Positions 7,947 through 13,394 of a stretch of 13,394 nt of DNA are shown piece by piece. The translations under genes and the position numbers were made by a program. The stretch is from Rickettsia typhi (GTDB lineage: Bacteria; Pseudomonadota; Alphaproteobacteria; Rickettsiales; UBA1997), in contig CAMDAI010000014.1 in the NCBI GenBank assembly GCA_945888585.1, positions 1 to 13,394 of the forward strand. The letters run 5' to 3'. The stretch's first letter is position 1. Each line of letters opens with the position of its first letter. The notes under the pieces were generated by a model, which was not told the DNA's origin, ran no database searches, and saw only the letters and a list, made by a program, of their open reading frames with translations.

Positions 7947-8460
7947 AAATATAAAAAAAATAAAATTTTATTCTCTTTTTTTATTCATACTAATATCAGC
8001 TTGTGGACCTTATTGGTATAAACCTTATGGAAGATTATTTACACGCACACCCAAAGGTGGCTCTCCCGGTTTTAATTTAGGATGGAAACATGGTTGCGAA
8101 TCAGGACTCGCAACTCAATTTGGAGGTGCTTTTTATATGGCATTTTATTCTTGGCATAAGGATCCAGACATTATTAGTTCTAATCCAAATATAGATAAAA
8201 TAAAAAATAGATATAAAGATGAACTCAGAAATGTTAACTGGAATAATTTTGCTGAAGTAAGTAGTAATTTAAGAGATTATAATAGCTCTTTTGGACTTTC
8301 TTATACTTATTGTCGTCACTCTGCACTGGGAATGCTTCAAACCGCAGGAATGAACCCAACACTAGCATCTGATGACCCAAGATTTAATCCTGGAGCACAT
8401 AATTTAGGCAGCTTATACAAAATTGATGGTAAGGGCGATTCAAGATTACAGCTATGGTAA
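7933..8460 (+). CDS. Lipoprotein, array paralog 5, with internal insertion
   Basis: A 175 aa predicted lipoprotein, family unrecognised. The start at 7933 is chosen because it gives a signal ending in the good lipobox ISAC (C24) and has AAGG at 7924-7927, 5 nt upstream. It overlaps the 3' end of paralog 4 by 14 nt. An earlier in-frame ATG at 7864 adds 23 residues that do not look like a signal. The motifs are SPGFNLGWKHGC (44-55), FYMAFYSWHKDPDIIS (67-82) and SSFGLSYTYC (118-127). A charged insertion of about 30 residues between the last two stretches the cysteine spacing (C55-C127) to 72. The C-terminal part (about 130-175) resembles no other member clearly. Confidence 0.78.
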   Translation: MAYIKNIKKIKFYSLFLFILISACGPYWYKPYGRLFTRTPKGGSPGFNLGWKHGCESGLATQFGGAFYMAFYSWHKDPDIISSNPNIDKIKNRYKDELRNVNWNNFAEVSSNLRDYNSSFGLSYTYCRHSALGMLQTAGMNPTLASDDPRFNPGAHNLGSLYKIDGKGDSRLQLW

Positions 8461-8513
8461 AAATTATTGCTTTACCAAATAAAACAAAATAAGCTTTTTT
8501 GGCCTTTATTTTT
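8455..8513 (+). terminator. Possible weak terminator after the lipoprotein array
   Basis: The 94-nt gap before nuoL holds two small hairpins. TGGTAAA/TTTACCA (8455-8461 and 8471-8477) spans the stop codon of paralog 5. A second, imperfect one runs from CCAAA (8475) to TTTGG (8502) and is followed by a T-rich stretch to 8513. Their arms overlap, so they would be alternatives. A TATAGA at 8524-8529 could be a -10 box for nuoL, but I find no convincing -35. Together these hint that nuoL is transcribed separately. Confidence 0.3.
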
Positions 8514-8554
8514 AGGTTATTCATATAGATATTTACACCAATTCATCAAGATTT

Positions 8555-10492
8555 ATGCTATTAAAAATAGTTTTATTGCTTCCTCTAATTGCCGCAATAA
8601 CTTCTGGAATTTTTTATAAATTTGTTTCTGACAAATTTGCTCAAATCTTTAACTCTTCACTTCTGGTAATTACCGCTCTAATTTCATTATATTTATTTTT
8701 CGATATTGGCTTACAAAATAAATCGGAAGTTATTTATTTATTTGACTGGATAAGCTCTGGAAATTTATCTTCATCTTGGTCACTTAAAATTGATAGTTTA
8801 ACTTCTATTATGTTAGTGGTTGTAACTTCGGTTTCTTGTTTAGTCCATATCTATTCAATCGGTTATATGAGCGAAGATAAATCTATACCTAGATTTATGT
8901 CTTATCTTTCACTCTTTACTTTTTTTATGTTGATCTTAGTAACTGCTGATAATTTTTTACAATTATTTGTTGGTTGGGAAGGGGTTGGTTTAGCTTCTTA
9001 TCTATTAATTGGTTTTTGGTACAAAAAACCCTCAGCCAATGCAGCTGCTATGAAAGCTTTCATTGTAAATAGAGTTGGAGATTTTGGTTTAATTGTTGCT
9101 ATTGCTTTCATATTTTTAACTTTTAAATCAGTAAAATTTGCTGATGTGTTTGCTAATGTACCTTGTCATCTAGGTGATATGTTTACCATTTTTGGATATC
9201 AATTTAGTACCATTACTGCTATTTGCATCCTATTGTTTATTGGTGCCATGGGTAAATCAGCACAAATTGGTTTGCATACTTGGCTTCCTGATGCCATGGA
9301 AGGCCCTACTCCGGTTTCCGCCTTGATTCACGCCGCAACTATGGTTACTGCGGGAGTATTTTTGGTGGCTAGATGTTCACCAATTTTTGAACATTCTGAA
9401 GTTGCTTTAAACATGATAACAATAGTTGGGGGGATCACAGCCATATTTGCAGCTACTATTGCCGTTACGCAAAATGACATTAAAAAAGTTATAGCCTATT
9501 CTACCTGTAGCCAATTGGGTTATATGTTCTTTGCTTGCGGTGTTGGCGCTTATTCTGCCGGAATATTTCATTTGACAACTCATGCTTTCTTTAAAGCCCT
9601 TCTTTTTCTTGGAGCTGGTAGCGTAATTCATGCTATGCATCACGAACAGGATATTAGAAAAATGGGCGGAATCTTTAAAAAAATTCCTTTTACTTATGGT
9701 ATTTTTTGGATAGGAACCCTTGCTATTATTGGATTCCCACCTTTTGCTGGATTTTATTCCAAAGATGTTATTCTAGAAGCGGCCTATATGTCTGAAAGTC
9801 ATTTTGGAAAGTTTGCTTTTGGCCTTGGTATTACTGCCGCTTTTTTAACTGCCTTCTATTCATTTCGATTATTATTTTTAGTATTCCATGGCAAAACCAG
9901 ATCTGATCATCATACTTTTGATCATGCTCATGAAGCACCTAAGGTAATGTTAATTCCACTCTTAATTCTGGCAATAGGATCAATTTTTGCGGGATTTATT
10001 GGGCATGATTTATTCAACATGGTAAGTCAGGAAGAAAATTTCTTTAGAAATGCTATTTTTATTAAACCGGAAAATCATCTATTAGAAGAAATTCATCATG
10101 CCCCATTATTAGTTAAATTCGCCCCACTTATAGTTGGTTTTGTGGCAATAATTTTAGCTTATATTATTTATCTGGTTAAACCATCTCTGCCATCACTTTT
10201 AGCCAAAAATTTAAAACCTCTTTATAACTTATCATTTAATAAATGGTATTTTGATGAACTTTATGAAATAGTTTTTGTTAAACCAGTTAAGACTTTAGGG
10301 TTAAATCTATGGAAATTTTGGGATGTAAAAATAGTTGATGGATTTGGACCAAATGGTGTTGCTGCTCTATGTAAAAACTTCTCTACCAAAATCAGTAAAT
10401 TGCAAACAGGATATATCTATAATTATTGTACAGCGATAGTACTGGGATTAGTTTTTTTTGCAGGATATTTGATCTTGAGTTTTTCTCAATAA
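8555..10492 (+). CDS. nuoL: NADH-quinone oxidoreductase subunit L
   Basis: This is the distal antiporter-like membrane subunit of respiratory complex I, in the inner membrane, thought to drive proton translocation coupled to NADH oxidation. The 645 aa product is full length, with many hydrophobic helices from residue 3 to the last helix (about 620-642). Key charged residues of the proton path are present: E142 (GWEGVGLASYL), K234 (GAMGKSAQIGLHTWLPDAME), H259 (ALIHAATMV), H339, H343 and K347 (FHLTTHAFFKALLFL), and K403 (GFYSKD). The C-terminal block KWYFDELYE, then GFGPNG and LQTGYIYNY, is typical of alphaproteobacterial NuoL and belongs to the lateral-helix end. The start MLLKIVLLLPLIAA fits the family. 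No other nuo gene flanks it: lipoprotein genes lie upstream and convergent ppa downstream, so it is detached from the usual nuoJKLMN order. Confidence 0.97.
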   Translation: MLLKIVLLLPLIAAITSGIFYKFVSDKFAQIFNSSLLVITALISLYLFFDIGLQNKSEVIYLFDWISSGNLSSSWSLKIDSLTSIMLVVVTSVSCLVHIYSIGYMSEDKSIPRFMSYLSLFTFFMLILVTADNFLQLFVGWEGVGLASYLLIGFWYKKPSANAAAMKAFIVNRVGDFGLIVAIAFIFLTFKSVKFADVFANVPCHLGDMFTIFGYQFSTITAICILLFIGAMGKSAQIGLHTWLPDAMEGPTPVSALIHAATMVTAGVFLVARCSPIFEHSEVALNMITIVGGITAIFAATIAVTQNDIKKVIAYSTCSQLGYMFFACGVGAYSAGIFHLTTHAFFKALLFLGAGSVIHAMHHEQDIRKMGGIFKKIPFTYGIFWIGTLAIIGFPPFAGFYSKDVILEAAYMSESHFGKFAFGLGITAAFLTAFYSFRLLFLVFHGKTRSDHHTFDHAHEAPKVMLIPLLILAIGSIFAGFIGHDLFNMVSQEENFFRNAIFIKPENHLLEEIHHAPLLVKFAPLIVGFVAIILAYIIYLVKPSLPSLLAKNLKPLYNLSFNKWYFDELYEIVFVKPVKTLGLNLWKFWDVKIVDGFGPNGVAALCKNFSTKISKLQTGYIYNYCTAIVLGLVFFAGYLILSFSQ

Positions 10493-10541
10493 TAAAAATA
10501 TAAAAATTTTTATTATTGAGATCATTTAAAGGATATTTGAT
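10462..10541 (+). repeat. 12-bp direct repeats flanking the nuoL/ppa hairpin
   Basis: AGGATATTTGAT occurs at 10462-10473, within the nuoL 3' end, and again at 10530-10541, just before the ppa stop. The copies are 68 bp apart and bracket the hairpin. Chance is possible in AT-rich DNA. Confidence 0.4.
10484..10521. terminator. 16-bp perfect hairpin between convergent nuoL and ppa
   Basis: The arms CTCAATAATAAAAAT (10485-10499) and ATTTTTATTATTGAG (10506-10520) are perfectly complementary around a 6-nt loop. One further T-A pair (10484, 10521) makes 16 bp. The left arm includes the nuoL stop codon. The position between converging genes suggests a bidirectional terminator, but neither side has a proper T-tract after the stem and the stem is AT-rich. 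It could instead stabilise the 3' ends of transcripts. Confidence 0.5.
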
Positions 10542-10544
10542 TTT

Positions 10545-11072
10545 TTATTTGCCAGCTCTATCAATAGCTTCTTTAATAATTTCTTTAGCTTTAGCCGCAT
10601 CTTCAAAGCCAGTTACTTTTACCCATTTACCTTTTTCTAAATCCTTATAATGCTCAAAGAAATGTTTAATTTTATTAATTAAAATTTCCGGCAATTCTTT
10701 ATATGATTCGATTGATTCATATTGTGAATTTAATTTTTTAGCTGGAACTGCAAGAATTTTTTCATCCATTCCTTTCTCATCTTCCATAATTAAAACTCCA
10801 ATTGGTTTTACAGCAATAACCGCACCAGGAACTACTGGAAAATCACTAATAACCAATACATCCGCTGGATCACCATCATCTGATAAAGTGTTTGGAATAA
10901 AACCATAATTACATGGATAGTACATTGGTGTCGCAATAAAACGATCAACAAAAATTGCGCCACTTTCTTTATCTAGTTCATACTTTACCGGATCGGCATT
11001 CATTGGAACTTCAATAATAACATTAACTTGGTTTGGGGCATTTTCGCCAATAGAAATTTTTTCAATATTCAT
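10545..11072 (-). CDS. ppa: Inorganic pyrophosphatase (family I)
   Basis: This soluble Mg2+-dependent enzyme hydrolyses pyrophosphate to two phosphates and so pulls biosynthetic reactions forward. It is 175 aa, as in other bacteria. Active-site residues are in place: K30 and the [10 protein letters not shown] block (29-38), R44, the YPCNYGFIP block (52-60), the [10 protein letters not shown] signature (65-74, with metal ligands D66, D68, D71), D98, D103 and K105 in [15 protein letters not shown], and Y142/K143 in [17 protein letters not shown]. The last block and the [10 protein letters not shown] start read very like Rickettsia Ppa. It lies 64 nt downstream of the thiolase gene on the same strand and faces nuoL. 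No Shine-Dalgarno is visible, and a possible operon with the thiolase is unproven. Confidence 0.97.
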   Translation of the reverse strand: MNIEKISIGENAPNQVNVIIEVPMNADPVKYELDKESGAIFVDRFIATPMYYPCNYGFIPNTLSDDGDPADVLVISDFPVVPGAVIAVKPIGVLIMEDEKGMDEKILAVPAKKLNSQYESIESYKELPEILINKIKHFFEHYKDLEKGKWVKVTGFEDAAKAKEIIKEAIDRAGK

Positions 11073-11136
11073 AAAATTGATAATAAATTAAAAAATAAAA
11101 TTTTAAATTAAACTTAAGATTGTTTTACAACCTATT

Positions 11137-12426
11137 TTAAACCTCTAAAATGCAAGATCCGCCTTGACCGCCACCAATACATATGGTAGCTAAACCACGA
11201 TTCTTACCCTTTCTTTTTAATTCTCTAAGTAAATGAATTATAATTCTAGCGCCACTCATTCCAACCGGATGTCCAAGAGCAATACCCCCACCATTTACAT
11301 TTAAAATATTTTTATCAATTTCTCCTAAAGCCTTATCCTTTTTAAGATGCTTCTTAGCAAATTCATCGGAAACGAAAGCACGTTGACAACCAATCACTTG
11401 AGCAGCAAAAGCCTCATTAATTTCGATTAATTCTATATCAGCGAGTGATAGACCTGTTTTATCAAAAAGTTTTGAAGTGGCAAAAACTGGTCCCAATCCC
11501 ATTCTTGCTGGATCTAATCCAGCATAAGCAAATTCTCTTAAATATCCCAAAACTTCCAAGCCCAACTCTTTTGCTTTTGATTCTTTCATAACAATCATAG
11601 CGCAAGCAGCATCAGTAATTTGTGATGAATTACCAACCGTAACTGTTCCTGTATTTTTTTCAAAAAATGGTTTTAATTTAGCTAAAGATTCTATGGTTTG
11701 ACCCTTTCTAACTCCTTCGTCTTCTTCAATCATTTTACCGTTTTTTGGATCATTATTATGAATAGGAACAATTTCATCCTTAAATATTCCAGCATTTATA
11801 GCCTTTTCAGCCTTATTATGACTTTCTAAAGAAAATTGATCCTGCTCTTCTCGCGTAATCTTAAAATCTTTAGCCACAACTTCAGCTGTACAACCCATAA
11901 TTAAACCAGAGATTGGATCTGTTAATCCTTGCTGAATTCCAACTATTGGAGTTAAAAAACTTGGTCTAAATTTAGCAATAGAAGCTAATTTTTGACCAAT
12001 AGTCTTAGCTTTAAATAAACTGGAAAAAAGACCAGTCATTTTTTTATTGAATAAAAGTGGAATATTACTCATCGACTCAGTACCACCAACTAAAACAATT
12101 TCAGCTTCTCCAGCCCATATTTTAGAAGCAGCAGTAGTAACCGCTTCCATACCGGAAGCGCAATTGCGATGAACAGTATAAGCAGGAATTTTTTCTGGCA
12201 AACCGGCTTTTAAAGTAATAACTCTGGCGATATTTGCTGCATTTCCTGGATTTGCTACATTGCCAAAAATAACTTCATCTATTTTATCAACGTCTATTTT
12301 GGTTCTAATTACTAATTCCTTAACTAATTTAGCTGCCAAATCATCAGCCGATAAATTTCTAAGTGAACCACCAGCTTTTCCCATAGGAGTTCTGATTCCG
12401 CCAATAATTGCGATTCTTTCTTTCAT
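11137..12426 (-). CDS. Thiolase, acetyl-CoA acyltransferase (FadI-like)
   Basis: This enzyme carries out thiolytic cleavage of 3-ketoacyl-CoA, or the reverse condensation of acyl-CoA units, in the cytosol. The catalytic residues are visible: nucleophile C89 in VHRNCASGMEA, the NEAF block (337-340), H386 in GGIALGHPVGMSGAR, and C416 in ICIGGGQGGS. The N-terminus IIGGIRTPMGKAGGSLRNLS is typical. At 429 aa it is longer than the roughly 390 aa acetoacetyl-CoA thiolases. Together with the GNSSQITDAA block (265-274), that favours the FadI/trifunctional-beta type over PhaA/AtoB. No fadJ-like partner is in the window, so substrate range is uncertain. It is the first gene of a minus-strand pair with ppa and diverges from the HisN-like gene across 74 nt. 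Confidence 0.93.
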   Translation of the reverse strand: MKERIAIIGGIRTPMGKAGGSLRNLSADDLAAKLVKELVIRTKIDVDKIDEVIFGNVANPGNAANIARVITLKAGLPEKIPAYTVHRNCASGMEAVTTAASKIWAGEAEIVLVGGTESMSNIPLLFNKKMTGLFSSLFKAKTIGQKLASIAKFRPSFLTPIVGIQQGLTDPISGLIMGCTAEVVAKDFKITREEQDQFSLESHNKAEKAINAGIFKDEIVPIHNNDPKNGKMIEEDEGVRKGQTIESLAKLKPFFEKNTGTVTVGNSSQITDAACAMIVMKESKAKELGLEVLGYLREFAYAGLDPARMGLGPVFATSKLFDKTGLSLADIELIEINEAFAAQVIGCQRAFVSDEFAKKHLKKDKALGEIDKNILNVNGGGIALGHPVGMSGARIIIHLLRELKRKGKNRGLATICIGGGQGGSCILEV

Positions 12427-12500
12427 AATTAATTTATTTACTTAATTTATATTAGAGATATCAACTGATCTTAGTATTAGCAATTTTAATTTAAAGTAAA
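12427..12500. promoter_or_regulatory. Divergent intergenic region, likely promoters both ways
   Basis: These 74 nt separate two divergent starts and so should hold both promoters. On the minus strand TATAAA (12451-12446) is a fair -10 with no good -35; TTGATA (12464-12459) is a fair -35 with no good -10 at the right distance. On the plus strand TAGTAT (12472-12477) is a weak -10. I cannot assign either promoter firmly. Confidence 0.3.
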
Positions 12501-13289
12501 ATGATCGATAAAAACATTAGTGAATTCGCCAATAATCTAGCCGATATTGCTTCAGAAATTACTAAAAAATACTTTCGTAAATATTTTGCTGAAGAAAACA
12601 AAAGTAACGATACACCCGTTACAATTGCTGATAGAGAAATAGAAAGTTCCATTCGAGATGCTATTATTAAAAAATTTCCAGATCATGGAATAGTTGGTGA
12701 AGAATACGGATTAATTAATGAAAATGCTGATTATAAATGGGTAATTGATCCAATTGATGGCACTGTATCATTTGTAATTGGAAGACCTATTTTTGGCAAT
12801 TTAATTGCCCTTTCATATCAAAATAAACCAATATTAGGAATTATAAATCAGCCGATAACCAACGAGAGATGGATAGGAATAGTTGATGAGGAAAGTAAAT
12901 TAAATAATAAAATTATAAAAACTAGAAAATGCAATAATATTGAAGATGCCGTATTATGCACAACCTCTCCTGTTTTTTTTAAAGGAAAAGATTTGGAAGT
13001 ATTTAAATCAATAACTACAAAAACCAAATATCAAAACCAGGGAGGAGCTATATACGGTGGAGATTGTTACTTATTTGGATTACTAGCAATGGGATCAATT
13101 GATATTATTATCGAATCCGGTTTAAATAATTATGATTTTATGGCCTTATCTCCAATTATTGAATCAGCAGGTGGAATTATAACTGATTGGAAAGGAAAGA
13201 ATCTAGATTTAAATTCCGATGGTCGGATTATTGCCTGTGGTGACAAAAAAATGTACGAAAAAATTCTAAAAATTATTGAAAATACCTAA
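12501..13289 (+). CDS. hisN: Inositol-monophosphatase-family phosphatase, probably histidinol-phosphatase HisN
   Basis: This is a Mg2+-dependent sugar-phosphatase-fold enzyme, 262 aa and full length. Metal ligands are visible: D44 (TIADREIE), E67 and E68 in the HGIVGEEYG block (62-70), D83 and D86 in WVIDPIDGT (80-88), and D212 in NNYDFMALSPIIESAGG. The HisN-type blocks SNDTPVTIADREIE, FPDHGIVGEEYG, GRPIFGNLIAL, GIINQPITNERWIG and GGDCYLFGLLAMG favour histidinol-phosphatase (EC 3.1.3.15, histidine synthesis) over inositol-1-phosphatase or CysQ. GTVSF stands where HisN proteins often have GT-[RK]-[AS]-F, a mild deviation. No other his gene is nearby, so the substrate is inferred. The start follows a weak AAAG at about 12495. 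The gene ends inside a strong terminator. Confidence 0.85.
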   Translation: MIDKNISEFANNLADIASEITKKYFRKYFAEENKSNDTPVTIADREIESSIRDAIIKKFPDHGIVGEEYGLINENADYKWVIDPIDGTVSFVIGRPIFGNLIALSYQNKPILGIINQPITNERWIGIVDEESKLNNKIIKTRKCNNIEDAVLCTTSPVFFKGKDLEVFKSITTKTKYQNQGGAIYGGDCYLFGLLAMGSIDIIIESGLNNYDFMALSPIIESAGGIITDWKGKNLDLNSDGRIIACGDKKMYEKILKIIENT

Positions 13290-13327
13290 AAAATTACCAG
13301 CCAATTTAATTGACTGGTAATTTTTTA
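13287..13327. terminator. Bidirectional intrinsic terminator shared by hisN and the cold-shock gene
   Basis: AAAAAATTACCAG (13288-13300) pairs perfectly with CTGGTAATTTTTT (13314-13326), and T13287 pairs with A13327. Past a C/A mismatch, four more pairs (CAAT/ATTG) close a TTA loop. Flanking A- and T-tracts give a U-run in either direction. It overlaps the hisN stop codon and sits 8 bp from the stop of the converging gene. Confidence 0.85.
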
Positions 13328-13334
13328 AAAAAAT

Positions 13335-13394
13335 CTATTCTGGTCTTAAATTACCAGCAGCTTTTTTACCTTTGTTATCTTCGATATCATAACC
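13335..13394 (-). CDS. Cold-shock protein (C-terminal 19 residues only)
   Basis: The minus strand from the right edge reads 19 codons and a TAG stop at 13337-13335. The residues GYDIEDNKGKKAAGNLRPE match the last strand of CspA-type cold-shock proteins, where a Y/F-D-[IV]-x-x-x-x-G-x-x-A-x-N-[LV] ending is typical. Such proteins are small OB-fold RNA/ssDNA-binding chaperones of about 70 residues. The rest of the gene, including the RNP motifs that would confirm it, lies outside the window, so the call rests on a short tail. Confidence 0.6.
   Translation of the reverse strand, partial: GYDIEDNKGKKAAGNLRPE

Larger units (their letters stand above)
6381..8460 (+). other. Five-gene tandem array of paralogous lipoproteins
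   Basis: Five consecutive genes encode the same core: lipoprotein-type signal, then [FY]-x-x-G-[WF]-x-[DH]-G-C, then a variable segment, then an aromatic-rich half ending in a second cysteine. Gaps are 4, 7 and 1 nt, then a 14-nt overlap. The protein similarity is motif-level and I see no long shared DNA, so the duplications look old rather than recent. Confidence 0.75.

Noticed and set aside
9407..9643. Minus-strand open frame inside nuoL
   Set aside because: It is antisense to the best conserved part of NuoL (the H339/H343/K347 region); it has no features of its own.
11073..11136. Possible terminator between thiolase and ppa genes
   Set aside because: Only a 4-bp stem (TTGT/ACAA) was found; not enough to separate the two genes transcriptionally.

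Overview
The window is AT-rich (about one third GC by eye, not computed) and fully bacterial. Its gene content points to an alphaproteobacterium on or near the Rickettsiales branch. The pyrophosphatase and NuoL read very much like remembered Rickettsia proteins, and the dihydroxyacid dehydratase has the alphaproteobacterial N-terminal style. Most starts lack a strong Shine-Dalgarno sequence. ilvD, a glycine decarboxylase and a HisN-type phosphatase imply more amino-acid metabolism than a typical obligate intracellular Rickettsia has. This placement is inference; no marker gene settles it.

Layout, left to right. (1) 1-3375, minus strand: ilvD, followed 22 nt downstream by a large lysine/glutamate-rich coiled-coil protein that runs off the left edge. 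(2) 3376-3594: divergent intergenic region with candidate promoters for both directions. (3) 3595-8460, plus strand: gcvPA and gcvPB (split glycine decarboxylase), then, 9 nt later, five tandem small paralogous lipoprotein genes packed with 1-7 nt gaps or short overlaps. (4) 8555-10492, plus strand: a lone nuoL. (5) 10545-12426, minus strand: a thiolase and then inorganic pyrophosphatase, convergent with nuoL across a 16-bp hairpin. (6) 12501-13289, plus strand: a HisN-like phosphatase, then a strong bidirectional terminator shared with a minus-strand gene whose last 19 codons look like a cold-shock protein.

The metabolic genes are ordinary. GcvPA/GcvPB form the P-protein of the glycine cleavage system, although gcvT and gcvH are not here. 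IlvD serves branched-chain amino acid synthesis, HisN probably histidine synthesis, the thiolase acyl-CoA metabolism, Ppa pyrophosphate removal, and NuoL proton pumping in complex I.

The least explained part is the five-gene lipoprotein array at 6381-8460. Each product has a lipoprotein-type signal and a G-[WF]-x-[DH]-G-C motif. A second cysteine follows, 41-43 residues later in four of the five. The motif around the second cysteine looks like a degenerate copy of the first. I do not recognise this family. The second unexplained item is the coiled-coil protein at the left edge. No tRNA, rRNA, CRISPR array, insertion sequence or riboswitch was seen, and no gene-free stretch exceeds 300 bases.
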